Shown: piece by piece, positions 1-9,165 of the stretch
How positions within the stretch are numbered: the first letter of the stretch is position 1
How the letters are laid out: each line of letters starts with the position of its first letter
Source of the DNA: Auanema rhodensis
Lineage: Eukaryota; Nematoda; Chromadorea; Rhabditida; Rhabditidae
Direction: 5' to 3'
DNA length: 64,000 nt
Assembly: GCA_964057225.1 (NCBI GenBank)
Contig: OZ059896.1
Span: 2,666,001 to 2,730,000 of the forward strand
Notes under the pieces: generated by a model
Database searches by the model: none
The model's input: only the letters and a program-made list of their open reading frames with translations
What the model was told of the DNA's origin: nothing
Made by a program: the position numbers and the translations under genes

Positions 1-26
1 ATTTTGAAAACCGCATCTCTTTATCT

Positions 27-36
27 TTCACGTGAA
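27..36. other. Perfect 10 bp palindrome TTCACGTGAA (first E-box/G-box core)
   Basis: This is a perfect dyad centred on CACGTG and is present in most monomers. The common C31A variant (CAAGTG) breaks it. CACGTG is the core site of bHLH and plant bZIP factors as a family, but nothing here shows that it is bound. Because it recurs hundreds of times it is best treated as a structural element of the monomer rather than a promoter. Confidence 0.6.
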
Positions 37-52
37 GCGAGTTACATACCAA

Positions 53-66
53 GTGCACATCACGTG
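53..66. other. GTGCAC plus second CACGTG, matching the CDEI consensus
   Basis: Bases 53-58 are the palindrome GTGCAC. Bases 59-66 are ATCACGTG, which fits the yeast CDEI consensus RTCACRTG bound by Cbf1. This second CACGTG is where the 467 bp insert entered other monomers (target ACGT, monomer positions 62-65). The motif match is direct observation; any centromere-protein role outside yeast is speculation. Confidence 0.5.
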
Positions 67-109
67 TACATTTAATTAGCATAAGTTGAAGTTCACGTAA
101 ATTTCAAAG

Positions 110-124
110 TCATGGTTACCATGA
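110..124. other. 15 bp near-perfect palindrome TCATGGTTACCATGA
   Basis: Two 7 bp arms (TCATGGT and ACCATGA) surround a single central T, so each monomer can form a short hairpin or cruciform. The A124C variant (ACCATGC) removes only the outermost pair. Short dyads are a known feature of many centromeric satellites, so this is consistent with, but not proof of, such a role. Confidence 0.6.
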
Positions 125-176
125 ACCAATATCAATGAAAATTTGTTTTTAGACTAATATGGACATGGGGAATCTA

Positions 177-1232
177 ATTTTGAAAACCGCATCTCTTTAT
201 CTTTCACGTGAAGCGAGTTACATATAAAGTGCACATCACGTGTACATTTAATTAGCATAAATTAAAGTTCACGAAAATTTCAAAGTCATGGTTACCATGT
301 ACCAATATTAATAAAAATTTGTTTTTAGACTAATATGGACATGGGGAATCTAATTTTGAAAACCGCATCTCTTTATCTTTCAAGTGAAGCGAGTTACATA
401 CCAAGTGCACATCACGTGTACACTTAATTAGCATAAATTAAAGTTCACGAAAATTTCAAAGTCATGGTTACCATGCACCAATATTAATAAAAATTTGTTT
501 TTAGACTAATATGGACATGGGGAATCTAATTTTGAAAACCGCATCTCTTTATCTTTCAAGTGAAGCGAGTTACATACCAAGTGCACATCACGTGTACATT
601 TAATTAGCATAAATTAAAGTTCACGTAAATTTCAAACTCATGGTTACCATGAACCAATATCAATAAAAATTTGTTTTTAAACTAATATGGACATGGGGAA
701 TCTAATTTTGAAAACCGCATCTCTTTATCTTTCACGTGAAGCGAGTTACATATAAAGTGCACATCACGTGTACATTTAATTAGCATAAATTAAAGTTCAC
801 GAAAATTTCAAAGTCATGGTTACCATGCACCAATATTAATAAAAATTTGTTTTTAGACTAATATGGACATGGGGAATCTAATTTTGAAAACCGCATCTCT
901 TTATCTTTCAAGTGAAGCGAGTTACATACCAAGTGCACATCACGTGTACACTTAATTAGCATAAATTAAAGTTCACGAAAATTTCAAAGTCATGGTTACC
1001 ATGCACCAATATTAATAAAAATTTGTTTTTAGACTAATATGGACATGGGGAATCTAATTTTGAAAACCGCATCTCTTTATCTTTCAAGTGAAGCGAGTTA
1101 CATACCAAGTGCACATCACGTGTACATTTAATTAGCATAAATTAAAGTTCACGTAAATTTCAAACTCATGGTTACCATGAACCAATATCAATAAAAATTT
1201 GTTTTTAGACTAATATGGACATGGAGAATCTA
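177..1232 (+). repeat. 3-monomer (528 bp) tandem duplication
   Basis: Two 528 bp blocks, 177-704 and 705-1232, share the same order of marker variants: a TATAAAG monomer with CACGAAAATTT (271 and 799), then a CAAGTG/ACACTT monomer, then a CAAGTG/AAACTCATGG monomer. A few single-base differences separate them, such as GTACC against GCACC near 300 and 827, and TTTTTAAAC against TTTTTAGAC near the end. This is a small higher-order repeat. Confidence 0.8.
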
Positions 1233-2349
1233 ATTATGAAAACCGCATCTCTTTATCTTTCACGTGAAGCGAGTTACATACCAAGTGCACATCACGTGTA
1301 CATTTAATTAGCATAAATTAAAGTTCATGTAAATTTCTAAGTCATGGTTACCATGAACCAATATCAATAAAAATTTGTTTTTAAACTAATATGGACATGG
1401 GGATTCTAATTTTGAAAACCGCATCTCTTTATCTTTCACGTGAAGCGAGTTACATATAAAGTGCACATCACGTGTACATTTAATTAGCATAAATTAAAGT
1501 TCACGTAAAATTCAAAGTCATGGTTACCATGAACCAATATCAATAAAAATTTGTTTTTAAACTAATATGGACATGGGGAATCTAATTTTGAAAACCGCAT
1601 CTCTTTATCTTTCACGTGAAGCGAGTTACATACCTAGTGCACATCACGTGTACATTTAATTAGCATAAATTAAAGTTCACGTAAATTTCAAAGTCATGGT
1701 TACCATGAACCAATATCAATAAAAATTTGTTTTTAGACTAATATGGACATGGGGAATCTAATTTTGAAAACCGCATCTCTTTATCTTTCACGTGAAGCGA
1801 GTTACATATAAAGTGCACATCACGTGTACATTTAATTAGCATAAATTAAAGTTCACGTAAATTTCAAAGTCATGGTTACCATGCACCAATATTAATAAAA
1901 ATTGGTTTTTAGACTAATATGGACATGGGGAATCTAATTTTGAAAACTGCATCTCTTTATCTTTCACGTGAAGCGAGTTACATACCAAGTGCACATCACG
2001 TGTACACTTAATTAGCATAAATTAAAGTTCACGTTAATTTCAAAGTCATGGTTACCATGAACCAATATCAATAAAAATTTGTTTTTAGACTAATATGGAC
2101 ATGGGGAATCTAATTTTGAAAACCGCATCTTTTTATCTTTCACGTGAAGCGAGTTACATATAAAGTGCACATCACGTGTACATTTAATTAGCATAAATTA
2201 AAGTTCACGTAAATTTCAAAGTCATGGTTACCATGCACCAATATTAATAAAAATTTGTTTTTAGACTAATATGGACATGGGGAATCTAATTTTGAAAACC
2301 GCATCTCTTTATCTTTCACGTGAAGCGAGTTACATACCAAGTGCACATC
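1233..2349 (+). repeat. Mixed satellite monomers left of insert copy 1
   Basis: Ordinary monomers alternating TATAAAG, CCTAG and CCAAG types, with no gene or other element seen. The stretch from about 1930 to 2349 carries the same order of markers (ACACTT with CACGTTAATTT, then TATAAAG with GCACCAATATTAAT) as the DNA left of the empty insertion site at 9162. This shared order identifies the ancestral context of the insert. Confidence 0.85.
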
Positions 2350-2353
2350 ACGT
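2350..2353 (+). other. Left target-site duplication (ACGT) of insert copy 1
   Basis: Satellite sequence runs unbroken to this ACGT (monomer positions 62-65). The next base is T where the monomer has G, which marks the junction. The same four bases recur at 2821-2824. Confidence 0.8.
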
Positions 2354-2820
2354 TCTCACCTCTCGAAAAACTATTTTTTTTTCTTTTATCAGGCTCCTTT
2401 TTATTTGTAGTTCGTATTTTTTCACACTTCTCTATGACCACATGGCAACAGTCTACCATCTATTTTTCTTTGTCCCTTCTCAATAATTGTTACTTCGTCA
2501 CTATTCCTATAGACATTAGTCATGCGGATCGGACGCTAGTTACCTCCAAATTGCTAGAACGGGCTTGCCTCACATCACGAGTACCACCGTACCTAACAAC
2601 CACATTAGTGAGGTCAGCCATTGTGCTGAACAAACCCCAAGCATACAGCAAGAACTTTATTTGGCAGACTGTTCACTATTGATCATAGATAAGCGAGCTC
2701 TTATCGAACTTACAATATTAAAAGTCCTTTTTTATGTTCTTATTGAATGGTTCTTGATTTTTTCACTCCATGACTTAACAGCTACTGTCTTAACCTGTGA
2801 TATTGAACAATAAACATTAA
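2354..2820 (+). mobile_element. 467 bp insert, copy 1 (probable founder; unclassified)
   Basis: Non-satellite DNA inserted into a monomer at the ACGT of its second CACGTG and flanked by a 4 bp direct repeat. It begins TCTCACC, has a T-run at 2374-2382 within a pyrimidine-rich stretch, and ends AATAAACATTAA, with AATAAA (2809-2814) six bases before the right end. There are no terminal inverted repeats, no TG...CA ends and no recognisable tRNA-like A/B boxes. A retrotransposed or 5'-truncated non-autonomous element is possible from the 3' AATAAA, and foreign filler DNA is the alternative. The strand is chosen only from that AATAAA. Copy 1 alone has G at 2524, where the other three have A. Its flanks on both sides match the empty site at 9162, so it most likely marks the original insertion. 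Short reading frames through it are not convincing genes. Confidence 0.75.
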
Positions 2821-2824
2821 ACGT
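2821..2824 (+). other. Right target-site duplication (ACGT) of insert copy 1
   Basis: The satellite resumes here at monomer position 62. The base before it is A rather than the monomer's C, so the duplication is exactly four bases. The following CTAAATTAGC variant matches the empty sites. Confidence 0.8.
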
Positions 2825-3700
2825 GTACACTAAATTAGCATAAATTAAAGTTCACGTTAATTTCAAAGTCATGGTTACCATGCACCAATATCAATAAAAA
2901 TTTGTTTTTAGACTAATTTGGACATGGGGAATCTAATTTTGAAAACCGCATCTCTTTATCTTTCACGTGAGGCGAGTTACATAACAAGTGCACATCACGT
3001 GTACATTTAATTAGCATAAATTAAAGTTCACGTAAATTTCAAAGTCATGGTTACCATGAACCAATATCAATAAAAATTTGTTTTTGGACTAATATGGACA
3101 TGGGGAATCTAATTTTGAAAACCGCATCTCTTTATCTTTCAAGTGAAGCGAGTTACATACCAAGTGCACATCACGTGTACATTTAATTAGCATAAATTAA
3201 AGTTCACGTAAATTTCAAATTCATGGTTACCATGAACCAATATCAATAAAAATTTGTTTTTAAACTAATATGGACATGGGGATTCTAATTTTGAAAACCG
3301 CATCTCTTTATCTTTCACGTGAAGCGAGTTACATACCTAGTGCACATCACGTGTACATTTAATTAGCATAAATTAAAGTTCACGTAAATTTCAAAGTCAT
3401 GGTTACCATGAACCAATATCAATAAAAATTTGTTTTTAGACTAATTTGGACATGGGGAATCTAATTTTGAAAACCGCATCTCTTTATCTTTCAAGTGAAG
3501 CGAGTTACATACCAAGTGCACATCACGTGTACATTTAATTAGCATAAATTAAAGTTCACGTAAATTTCAAATTCATGGTTACCATGAACCAATATCAATA
3601 AAAATTTGTTTTTAAACTAATATGGACATGGGGATTCTAATTTTGAAAACCGCATCTCTTTATCTTTCACGTGAAGCGAGTTACATACCAAGTGCACATC
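2825..3700 (+). repeat. Satellite between insert copies 1 and 2
   Basis: With the flanking target duplications this spans exactly five monomers (880 bp) between inserts. It carries GAGGCGAG and CATAACAAG near 2970-2985, and monomers with AAATTCATGG and GGATTCTA. No gene or other element is seen. It is repeated with a shift of 3054 bp between copies 3 and 4. Confidence 0.85.
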
Positions 3701-3704
3701 ACGT
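3701..3704 (+). other. Left target-site duplication (ACGT) of insert copy 2
   Basis: Same junction as copy 1; its partner is at 4172-4175. Confidence 0.8.
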
Positions 3705-4171
3705 TCTCACCTCTCGAAAAACTATTTTTTTTTCTTTTATCAGGCTCCTTTTTATTTGTAGTTCGTATTTTTTCACACTTCTCTATGACCACATGGCAAC
3801 AGTCTACCATCTATTTTTCTTTGTCCCTTCTCAATAATTGTTACTTCGTCACTATTCCTATAGACATTAGTCATACGGATCGGACGCTAGTTACCTCCAA
3901 ATTGCTAGAACGGGCTTGCCTCACATCACGAGTACCACCGTACCTAACAACCACATTAGTGAGGTCAGCCATTGTGCTGAACAAACCCCAAGCATACAGC
4001 AAGAACTTTATTTGGCAGACTGTTCACTATTGATCATAGATAAGCGAGCTCTTATCGAACTTACAATATTAAAAGTCCTTTTTTATGTTCTTATTGAATG
4101 GTTCTTGATTTTTTCACTCCATGACTTAACAGCTACTGTCTTAACCTGTGATATTGAACAATAAACATTAA
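3705..4171 (+). mobile_element. 467 bp insert, copy 2
   Basis: The same 467 bp unit in the same place in the monomer and with the same ACGT flanks as copy 1, differing from it by A for G at the position equivalent to 2524. Its left flank is a GGATTCTA monomer, unlike copy 1 and unlike the empty site. This indicates a recombinant join within about 56 bp left of the insert rather than a fresh insertion. The right flank carries the private TTTGTAAACC shared only with copy 4. Confidence 0.75.
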
Positions 4172-4175
4172 ACGT
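4172..4175 (+). other. Right target-site duplication (ACGT) of insert copy 2
   Basis: The satellite resumes at monomer position 62 with the CTAAATTAGC variant. Confidence 0.8.
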
Positions 4176-5403
4176 GTACACTAAATTAGCATAAATTAAA
4201 GTTCACGTTAATTTCAAAGTCATGGTTACCATGCACCAATATCAATAAAAATTTGTTTTTAGACTAATTTGGACATGGGGAATCTAATTTTGTAAACCGC
4301 ATCTCTTTATCTTTCACGTGAGGCGAGTTACATACCAAGTGCACATCACGTGTACATTTAATTAGCATAAATTAAAGTTCACGTAAATTTCAAAGTCATG
4401 GTTACCATGAACCAATATCAATAAAAATTGGTTTTTAGACTAATATGGACATGGGGAATCTAATTTTGAAAACTGCATCTCTTTATCTTTCACGTGAAGC
4501 GAGTTACATACCAAGTGCACATCACGTGTACACTTAATTAGCATAAATTAAAGTTCACGTTAATTTCAAAGTCATGGTTACCATGAACCAATATCAATAA
4601 AAATTTGTTTTTAGACTAATATGGACATGGGGAATCTAATTTTGAAAACCGCATCTTTTTATCTTTCACGTGAAGCGAGTTACATATAAAGTGCACATCA
4701 CGTGTACATTTAATTAGCATAAATTAAAGTTCACGTAAATTTCAAAGTCATGGTTACCATGCACCAATATTAATAAAAATTTGTTTTTAGACTAATATGG
4801 ACATGGGGAATCTAATTTTGAAAACCGCATCTTTTTATCTTTCACGTGAAGCGAGTTACATATAAAGTGCACATCACGTGTACATTTAATTAGCATAAAT
4901 TAAAGTTCACGTAAATTTCAAATTCATGGTTACCATGAACCAATATCAATAAAAATTTGTTTTTAAACTAATATGGACATGGGGATTCTAATTTTGAAAA
5001 CCGCATCTCTTTATCTTTCACGTGAAGCGAGTTACATACCTAGTGCACATCACGTGTACATTTAATTAGCATAAATTAAAGTTCACGTAAATTTCAAAGT
5101 CATGGTTACCATGAACCAATATCAATAAAAATTTGTTTTTAGACTAATTTGGACATGGGGAATCTAATTTTGAAAACCGCATCTCTTTATCTTTCAAGTG
5201 AAGCGAGTTACATACCAAGTGCACATCACGTGTACATTTAATTAGCATAAATTAAAGTTCACGTAAATTTCAAATTCATGGTTACCATGAACCAATATCA
5301 ATAAAAATTTGTTTTTAAACTAATATGGACATGGGGATTCTAATTTTGAAAACCGCATCTCTTTATCTTTCACGTGAAGCGAGTTACATACCAAGTGCAC
5401 ATC
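4176..5403 (+). repeat. Satellite between insert copies 2 and 3
   Basis: Seven monomers' worth of satellite between inserts (1232 bp including one flank duplication). From about 4427 (ATTGGTTTTT, then GAAAACTGC) it resembles the DNA from 1901 at a shift of 2526 bp (nine monomers plus two inserts). The end, from about 4870, resembles the left flank of copy 2 at a shift of 1703 bp. No gene seen. Confidence 0.8.
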
Positions 5404-5407
5404 ACGT
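5404..5407 (+). other. Left target-site duplication (ACGT) of insert copy 3
   Basis: Same junction as the other copies; its partner is at 5875-5878. Confidence 0.8.
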
Positions 5408-5874
5408 TCTCACCTCTCGAAAAACTATTTTTTTTTCTTTTATCAGGCTCCTTTTTATTTGTAGTTCGTATTTTTTCACACTTCTCTATGACCACATGGC
5501 AACAGTCTACCATCTATTTTTCTTTGTCCCTTCTCAATAATTGTTACTTCGTCACTATTCCTATAGACATTAGTCATACGGATCGGACGCTAGTTACCTC
5601 CAAATTGCTAGAACGGGCTTGCCTCACATCACGAGTACCACCGTACCTAACAACCACATTAGTGAGGTCAGCCATTGTGCTGAACAAACCCCAAGCATAC
5701 AGCAAGAACTTTATTTGGCAGACTGTTCACTATTGATCATAGATAAGCGAGCTCTTATCGAACTTACAATATTAAAAGTCCTTTTTTATGTTCTTATTGA
5801 ATGGTTCTTGATTTTTTCACTCCATGACTTAACAGCTACTGTCTTAACCTGTGATATTGAACAATAAACATTAA
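5408..5874 (+). mobile_element. 467 bp insert, copy 3
   Basis: Appears identical to copies 2 and 4, including A at the position where copy 1 has G. Its right flank (GAGGCGAG, then CATAACAAG) matches that of copy 1, and its left flank matches that of copy 2. It is therefore a product of array duplication. Class unknown, as for copy 1. Confidence 0.75.
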
Positions 5875-5878
5875 ACGT
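5875..5878 (+). other. Right target-site duplication (ACGT) of insert copy 3
   Basis: The satellite resumes at monomer position 62. Confidence 0.8.
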
Positions 5879-6754
5879 GTACACTAAATTAGCATAAATT
5901 AAAGTTCACGTTAATTTCAAAGTCATGGTTACCATGCACCAATATCAATAAAAATTTGTTTTTAGACTAATTTGGACATGGGGAATCTAATTTTGAAAAC
6001 CGCATCTCTTTATCTTTCACGTGAGGCGAGTTACATAACAAGTGCACATCACGTGTACATTTAATTAGCATAAATTAAAGTTCACGTAAATTTCAAAGTC
6101 ATGGTTACCATGAACCAATATCAATAAAAATTTGTTTTTGGACTAATATGGACATGGGGAATCTAATTTTGAAAACCGCATCTCTTTATCTTTCAAGTGA
6201 AGCGAGTTACATACCAAGTGCACATCACGTGTACATTTAATTAGCATAAATTAAAGTTCACGTAAATTTCAAATTCATGGTTACCATGAACCAATATCAA
6301 TAAAAATTTGTTTTTAAACTAATATGGACATGGGGATTCTAATTTTGAAAACCGCATCTCTTTATCTTTCACGTGAAGCGAGTTACATACCTAGTGCACA
6401 TCACGTGTACATTTAATTAGCATAAATTAAAGTTCACGTAAATTTCAAAGTCATGGTTACCATGAACCAATATCAATAAAAATTTGTTTTTAGACTAATT
6501 TGGACATGGGGAATCTAATTTTGAAAACCGCATCTCTTTATCTTTCAAGTGAAGCGAGTTACATACCAAGTGCACATCACGTGTACATTTAATTAGCATA
6601 AATTAAAGTTCACGTAAATTTCAAATTCATGGTTACCATGAACCAATATCAATAAAAATTTGTTTTTAAACTAATATGGACATGGGGATTCTAATTTTGA
6701 AAACCGCATCTCTTTATCTTTCACGTGAAGCGAGTTACATACCAAGTGCACATC
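5879..6754 (+). repeat. Satellite between insert copies 3 and 4
   Basis: Five monomers' worth, matching 2825-3700 at a shift of 3054 bp with no difference noticed by eye. No gene seen. Confidence 0.85.
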
Positions 6755-6758
6755 ACGT
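6755..6758 (+). other. Left target-site duplication (ACGT) of insert copy 4
   Basis: Same junction as the other copies; its partner is at 7226-7229. Confidence 0.8.
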
Positions 6759-7225
6759 TCTCACCTCTCGAAAAACTATTTTTTTTTCTTTTATCAGGCT
6801 CCTTTTTATTTGTAGTTCGTATTTTTTCACACTTCTCTATGACCACATGGCAACAGTCTACCATCTATTTTTCTTTGTCCCTTCTCAATAATTGTTACTT
6901 CGTCACTATTCCTATAGACATTAGTCATACGGATCGGACGCTAGTTACCTCCAAATTGCTAGAACGGGCTTGCCTCACATCACGAGTACCACCGTACCTA
7001 ACAACCACATTAGTGAGGTCAGCCATTGTGCTGAACAAACCCCAAGCATACAGCAAGAACTTTATTTGGCAGACTGTTCACTATTGATCATAGATAAGCG
7101 AGCTCTTATCGAACTTACAATATTAAAAGTCCTTTTTTATGTTCTTATTGAATGGTTCTTGATTTTTTCACTCCATGACTTAACAGCTACTGTCTTAACC
7201 TGTGATATTGAACAATAAACATTAA
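6759..7225 (+). mobile_element. 467 bp insert, copy 4
   Basis: Appears identical to copies 2 and 3. Its right flank carries TTTGTAAACC (near 7344), as in copy 2, confirming the 3054 bp duplication that links the two pairs. This is the last copy in the window; the remaining 56 kb has none. Confidence 0.75.
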
Positions 7226-7229
7226 ACGT
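7226..7229 (+). other. Right target-site duplication (ACGT) of insert copy 4
   Basis: The satellite resumes at monomer position 62. Confidence 0.8.
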
Positions 7230-9161
7230 GTACACTAAATTAGCATAAATTAAAGTTCACGTTAATTTCAAAGTCATGGTTACCATGCACCAATATCAAT
7301 AAAAATTTGTTTTTAGACTAATTTGGACATGGGGAATCTAATTTTGTAAACCGCATCTCTTTATCTTTCACGTGAGGCGAGTTACATACCAAGTGCACAT
7401 CACGTGTACATTTAATTAGCATAAATTAAAGTTCACGTAAATTTCAAAGTCATGGTTACCATGAACCAATATCAATAAAAATTTGTTTTTGGACTAATAT
7501 GGACATGGGGAATCTAATTTTGAAAACCGCATCTCTTTATCTTTCAAGTGAAGCGAGTTACATACCAAGTGCACATCACGTGTACATTTAATTAGCATAA
7601 ATTAAAGTTCACGTAAATTTCAAATTCATGGTTACCATGAACCAATATCAATAAAAATTTGTTTTTAAACTAATATGGACATGGGGATTCTAATTTTGAA
7701 AACCGCATCTCTTTATCTTTCACGTGAAGCGAGTTACATACCTAGTGCACATCACGTGTACATTTAATTAGCATAAATTAAAGTTCACGTAAATTTCAAA
7801 GTCATGGTTACCATGAACCAATATCAATAAAAATTTGTTTTTAGACTAATTTGGACATGGGGAATCTAATTTTGAAAACCGCATCTCTTTATCTTTCAAG
7901 TGAAGCGAGTTACATACCAAGTGCACATCACGTGTACATTTAATTAGCATAAATTAAAGTTCACGTAAATTTCAAATTCATGGTTACCATGAACCAATAT
8001 CAATAAAAATTTGTTTTTAAACTAATATGGACATGGGGATTCTAATTTTGAAAACCGCATCTCTTTATCTTTCACGTGAAGCGAGTTACATATAAAGTGC
8101 ACATCACGTGTACATTTAATTAGCATAAATTAAAGTTCACGTAAATTTCAAAGTCATGGTTACCATGAACCAATATCAATAAAAATTTGTTTTTAAACTA
8201 ATATGGACATGGGGATTCTAATTTTGAAAACCGCATCTCTTTATCTTTCACGTGAAGCGAGTTACATATAAAGTGCACATCACGTGTACATTTAATTAGC
8301 ATAAATTAAAGTTCACGTAAAATTCAAAGTCATGGTTACCATGAACCAATATCAATAAAAATTTGTTTTTAAACTAATATGGACATGGGGAATCTAATTT
8401 TGAAAACCGCATCTCTTTATCTTTCACGTGAAGCGAGTTACATACCTAGTGCACATCACGTGTACATTTAATTAGCATAAATTAAAGTTCACGTAAATTT
8501 CAAAGTCATGGTTACCATGAACCAATATCAATAAAAATTTGTTTTTAGACTAATATGGACATGGGGAATCTAATTTTGAAAACCGCATCTCTTTATCTTT
8601 CACGTGAAGCGAGTTACATACCAAGTGCACATCATGTGTACATTTAATTAGCATAAAGTAAAGTTCACGTAAATTTCAAAGTCATGGTTACCATGCACCA
8701 ATATCAATAAAAATTTGTTTTTAGACTAATATGGACATGGGGAATCTAATTTTGAAAATCGCATCTCTTTATCTTTCACGTGAAGCGAGTTACATACCAA
8801 GTGCACATCACGTGTACACTTAATTAGCATAAATTAAAGTTCACGTTAATTTCAAAGTCATGGTTACCATGAACCAATATCAATAAAAATTTGTTTTTAG
8901 ACTAATATGGACATGGGGAATCTAATTTTGAAAACCGCATCTCTTTATCTTTCACGTGAAGCGAGTTACATATAAAGTGCACATCACGTGTACATTTAAT
9001 TAGCATAAATTAAAGTTCACGTAAATTTCAAAGTCATGGTTACCATGCACCAATATTAATAAAAATTTGTTTTTAGACTAATATGGACATGGGGAATCTA
9101 ATTTTGAAAACCGCATCTCTTTATCTTTCACGTGAAGCGAGTTACATACCAAGTGCACATC

Positions 9162-9165
9162 ACGT
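9162..9165 (+). other. Empty (pre-insertion) target site, first copy
   Basis: An uninterrupted monomer carries a single ACGT followed by GTACACTAAATTAGC, the same private variant that follows every insert. The next monomer has CTAATTTGG then GAGGCGAG, as beside the inserts. To the left, the order TATAAAG/GCACCAATATTAAT and CACGTTAATTT matches the left side of insert copy 1. This is the paralogous unoccupied site. Confidence 0.8.

Larger units (their letters stand above)
1..176 (+). repeat. Reference monomer of the satellite
   Basis: This complete monomer, phased to start at ATTTTGAAAA, is used for the monomer coordinates in this annotation. Landmarks: 10 bp palindrome at 27-36, GTGCAC at 53-58, second CACGTG at 61-66, hyphenated palindrome at 110-124, and an A-run/T-run stretch at about 137-150. 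Recurrent variable sites across the array are C11T, C31A, CC49-50TA, A51T, C61A, C63A/T, T71C, T86G, G109T/C, C111T, A124C, C133T, T150C, G152A, A159T, G162A, G169A and A172T. This copy is slightly atypical (ATAAGTTGAA at 81-90 and an A-to-G change giving CAATGAAAA), so it is not the consensus. Confidence 0.95.
2283..7481 (+). repeat. Duplication at 3054 bp displacement carrying two inserts per copy
   Basis: About 2283-4427 matches about 5337-7481. Private markers pair up across the 3054 bp shift: CATAACAAG near 2983 with the one near 6037, and TTTGTAAACC near 4290 with the one near 7344. So insert copies 1 and 3 correspond, as do 2 and 4. On the left the match ends before 2283 (GGAATCTA against GGATTCTA). 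On the right it ends near 4428 (ATTGGTTTTT against ATTTGTTTTTGG). Endpoints are read by eye and are accurate to perhaps a monomer. Confidence 0.75.

Noticed and set aside
27-66. CACGTG motifs as real promoters
   Set aside because: They recur in most monomers with no nearby gene, so a regulatory role for individual sites is unsupported.
1-176. CENP-B box in the monomer
   Set aside because: No stretch on either strand fits the conserved TTCG...A..CGGG core; the monomer has no CGGG.
2374-2393. Pyrimidine run followed by CAG resembling a splice acceptor
   Set aside because: There is no donor, exon or coding context; T-rich DNA gives such matches by chance.
2271-2682. Open frames of 71 and 120 codons that start in the satellite and run into the insert (also at 3622-4033, 5325-5736, 6676-7087)
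   Set aside because: They are satellite-to-insert chimeras, the longer one starts at GTG, and they end by chance. No signal of coding.
2565-2813. An 82-codon open reading frame wholly inside the insert, repeated in all four copies
   Set aside because: It begins with TTG rather than ATG, overlaps another frame, shows no domain I recognise, and its conservation is explained by very recent duplication of the DNA.
2354-2820. Solo LTR, DNA transposon/MITE, Helitron or tRNA-derived SINE identity for the insert
   Set aside because: There are no TG...CA ends, no terminal inverted repeats and no A/B boxes. It starts with TC but lacks a CTRR end, and it has a target duplication, unlike Helitrons. Class left open.
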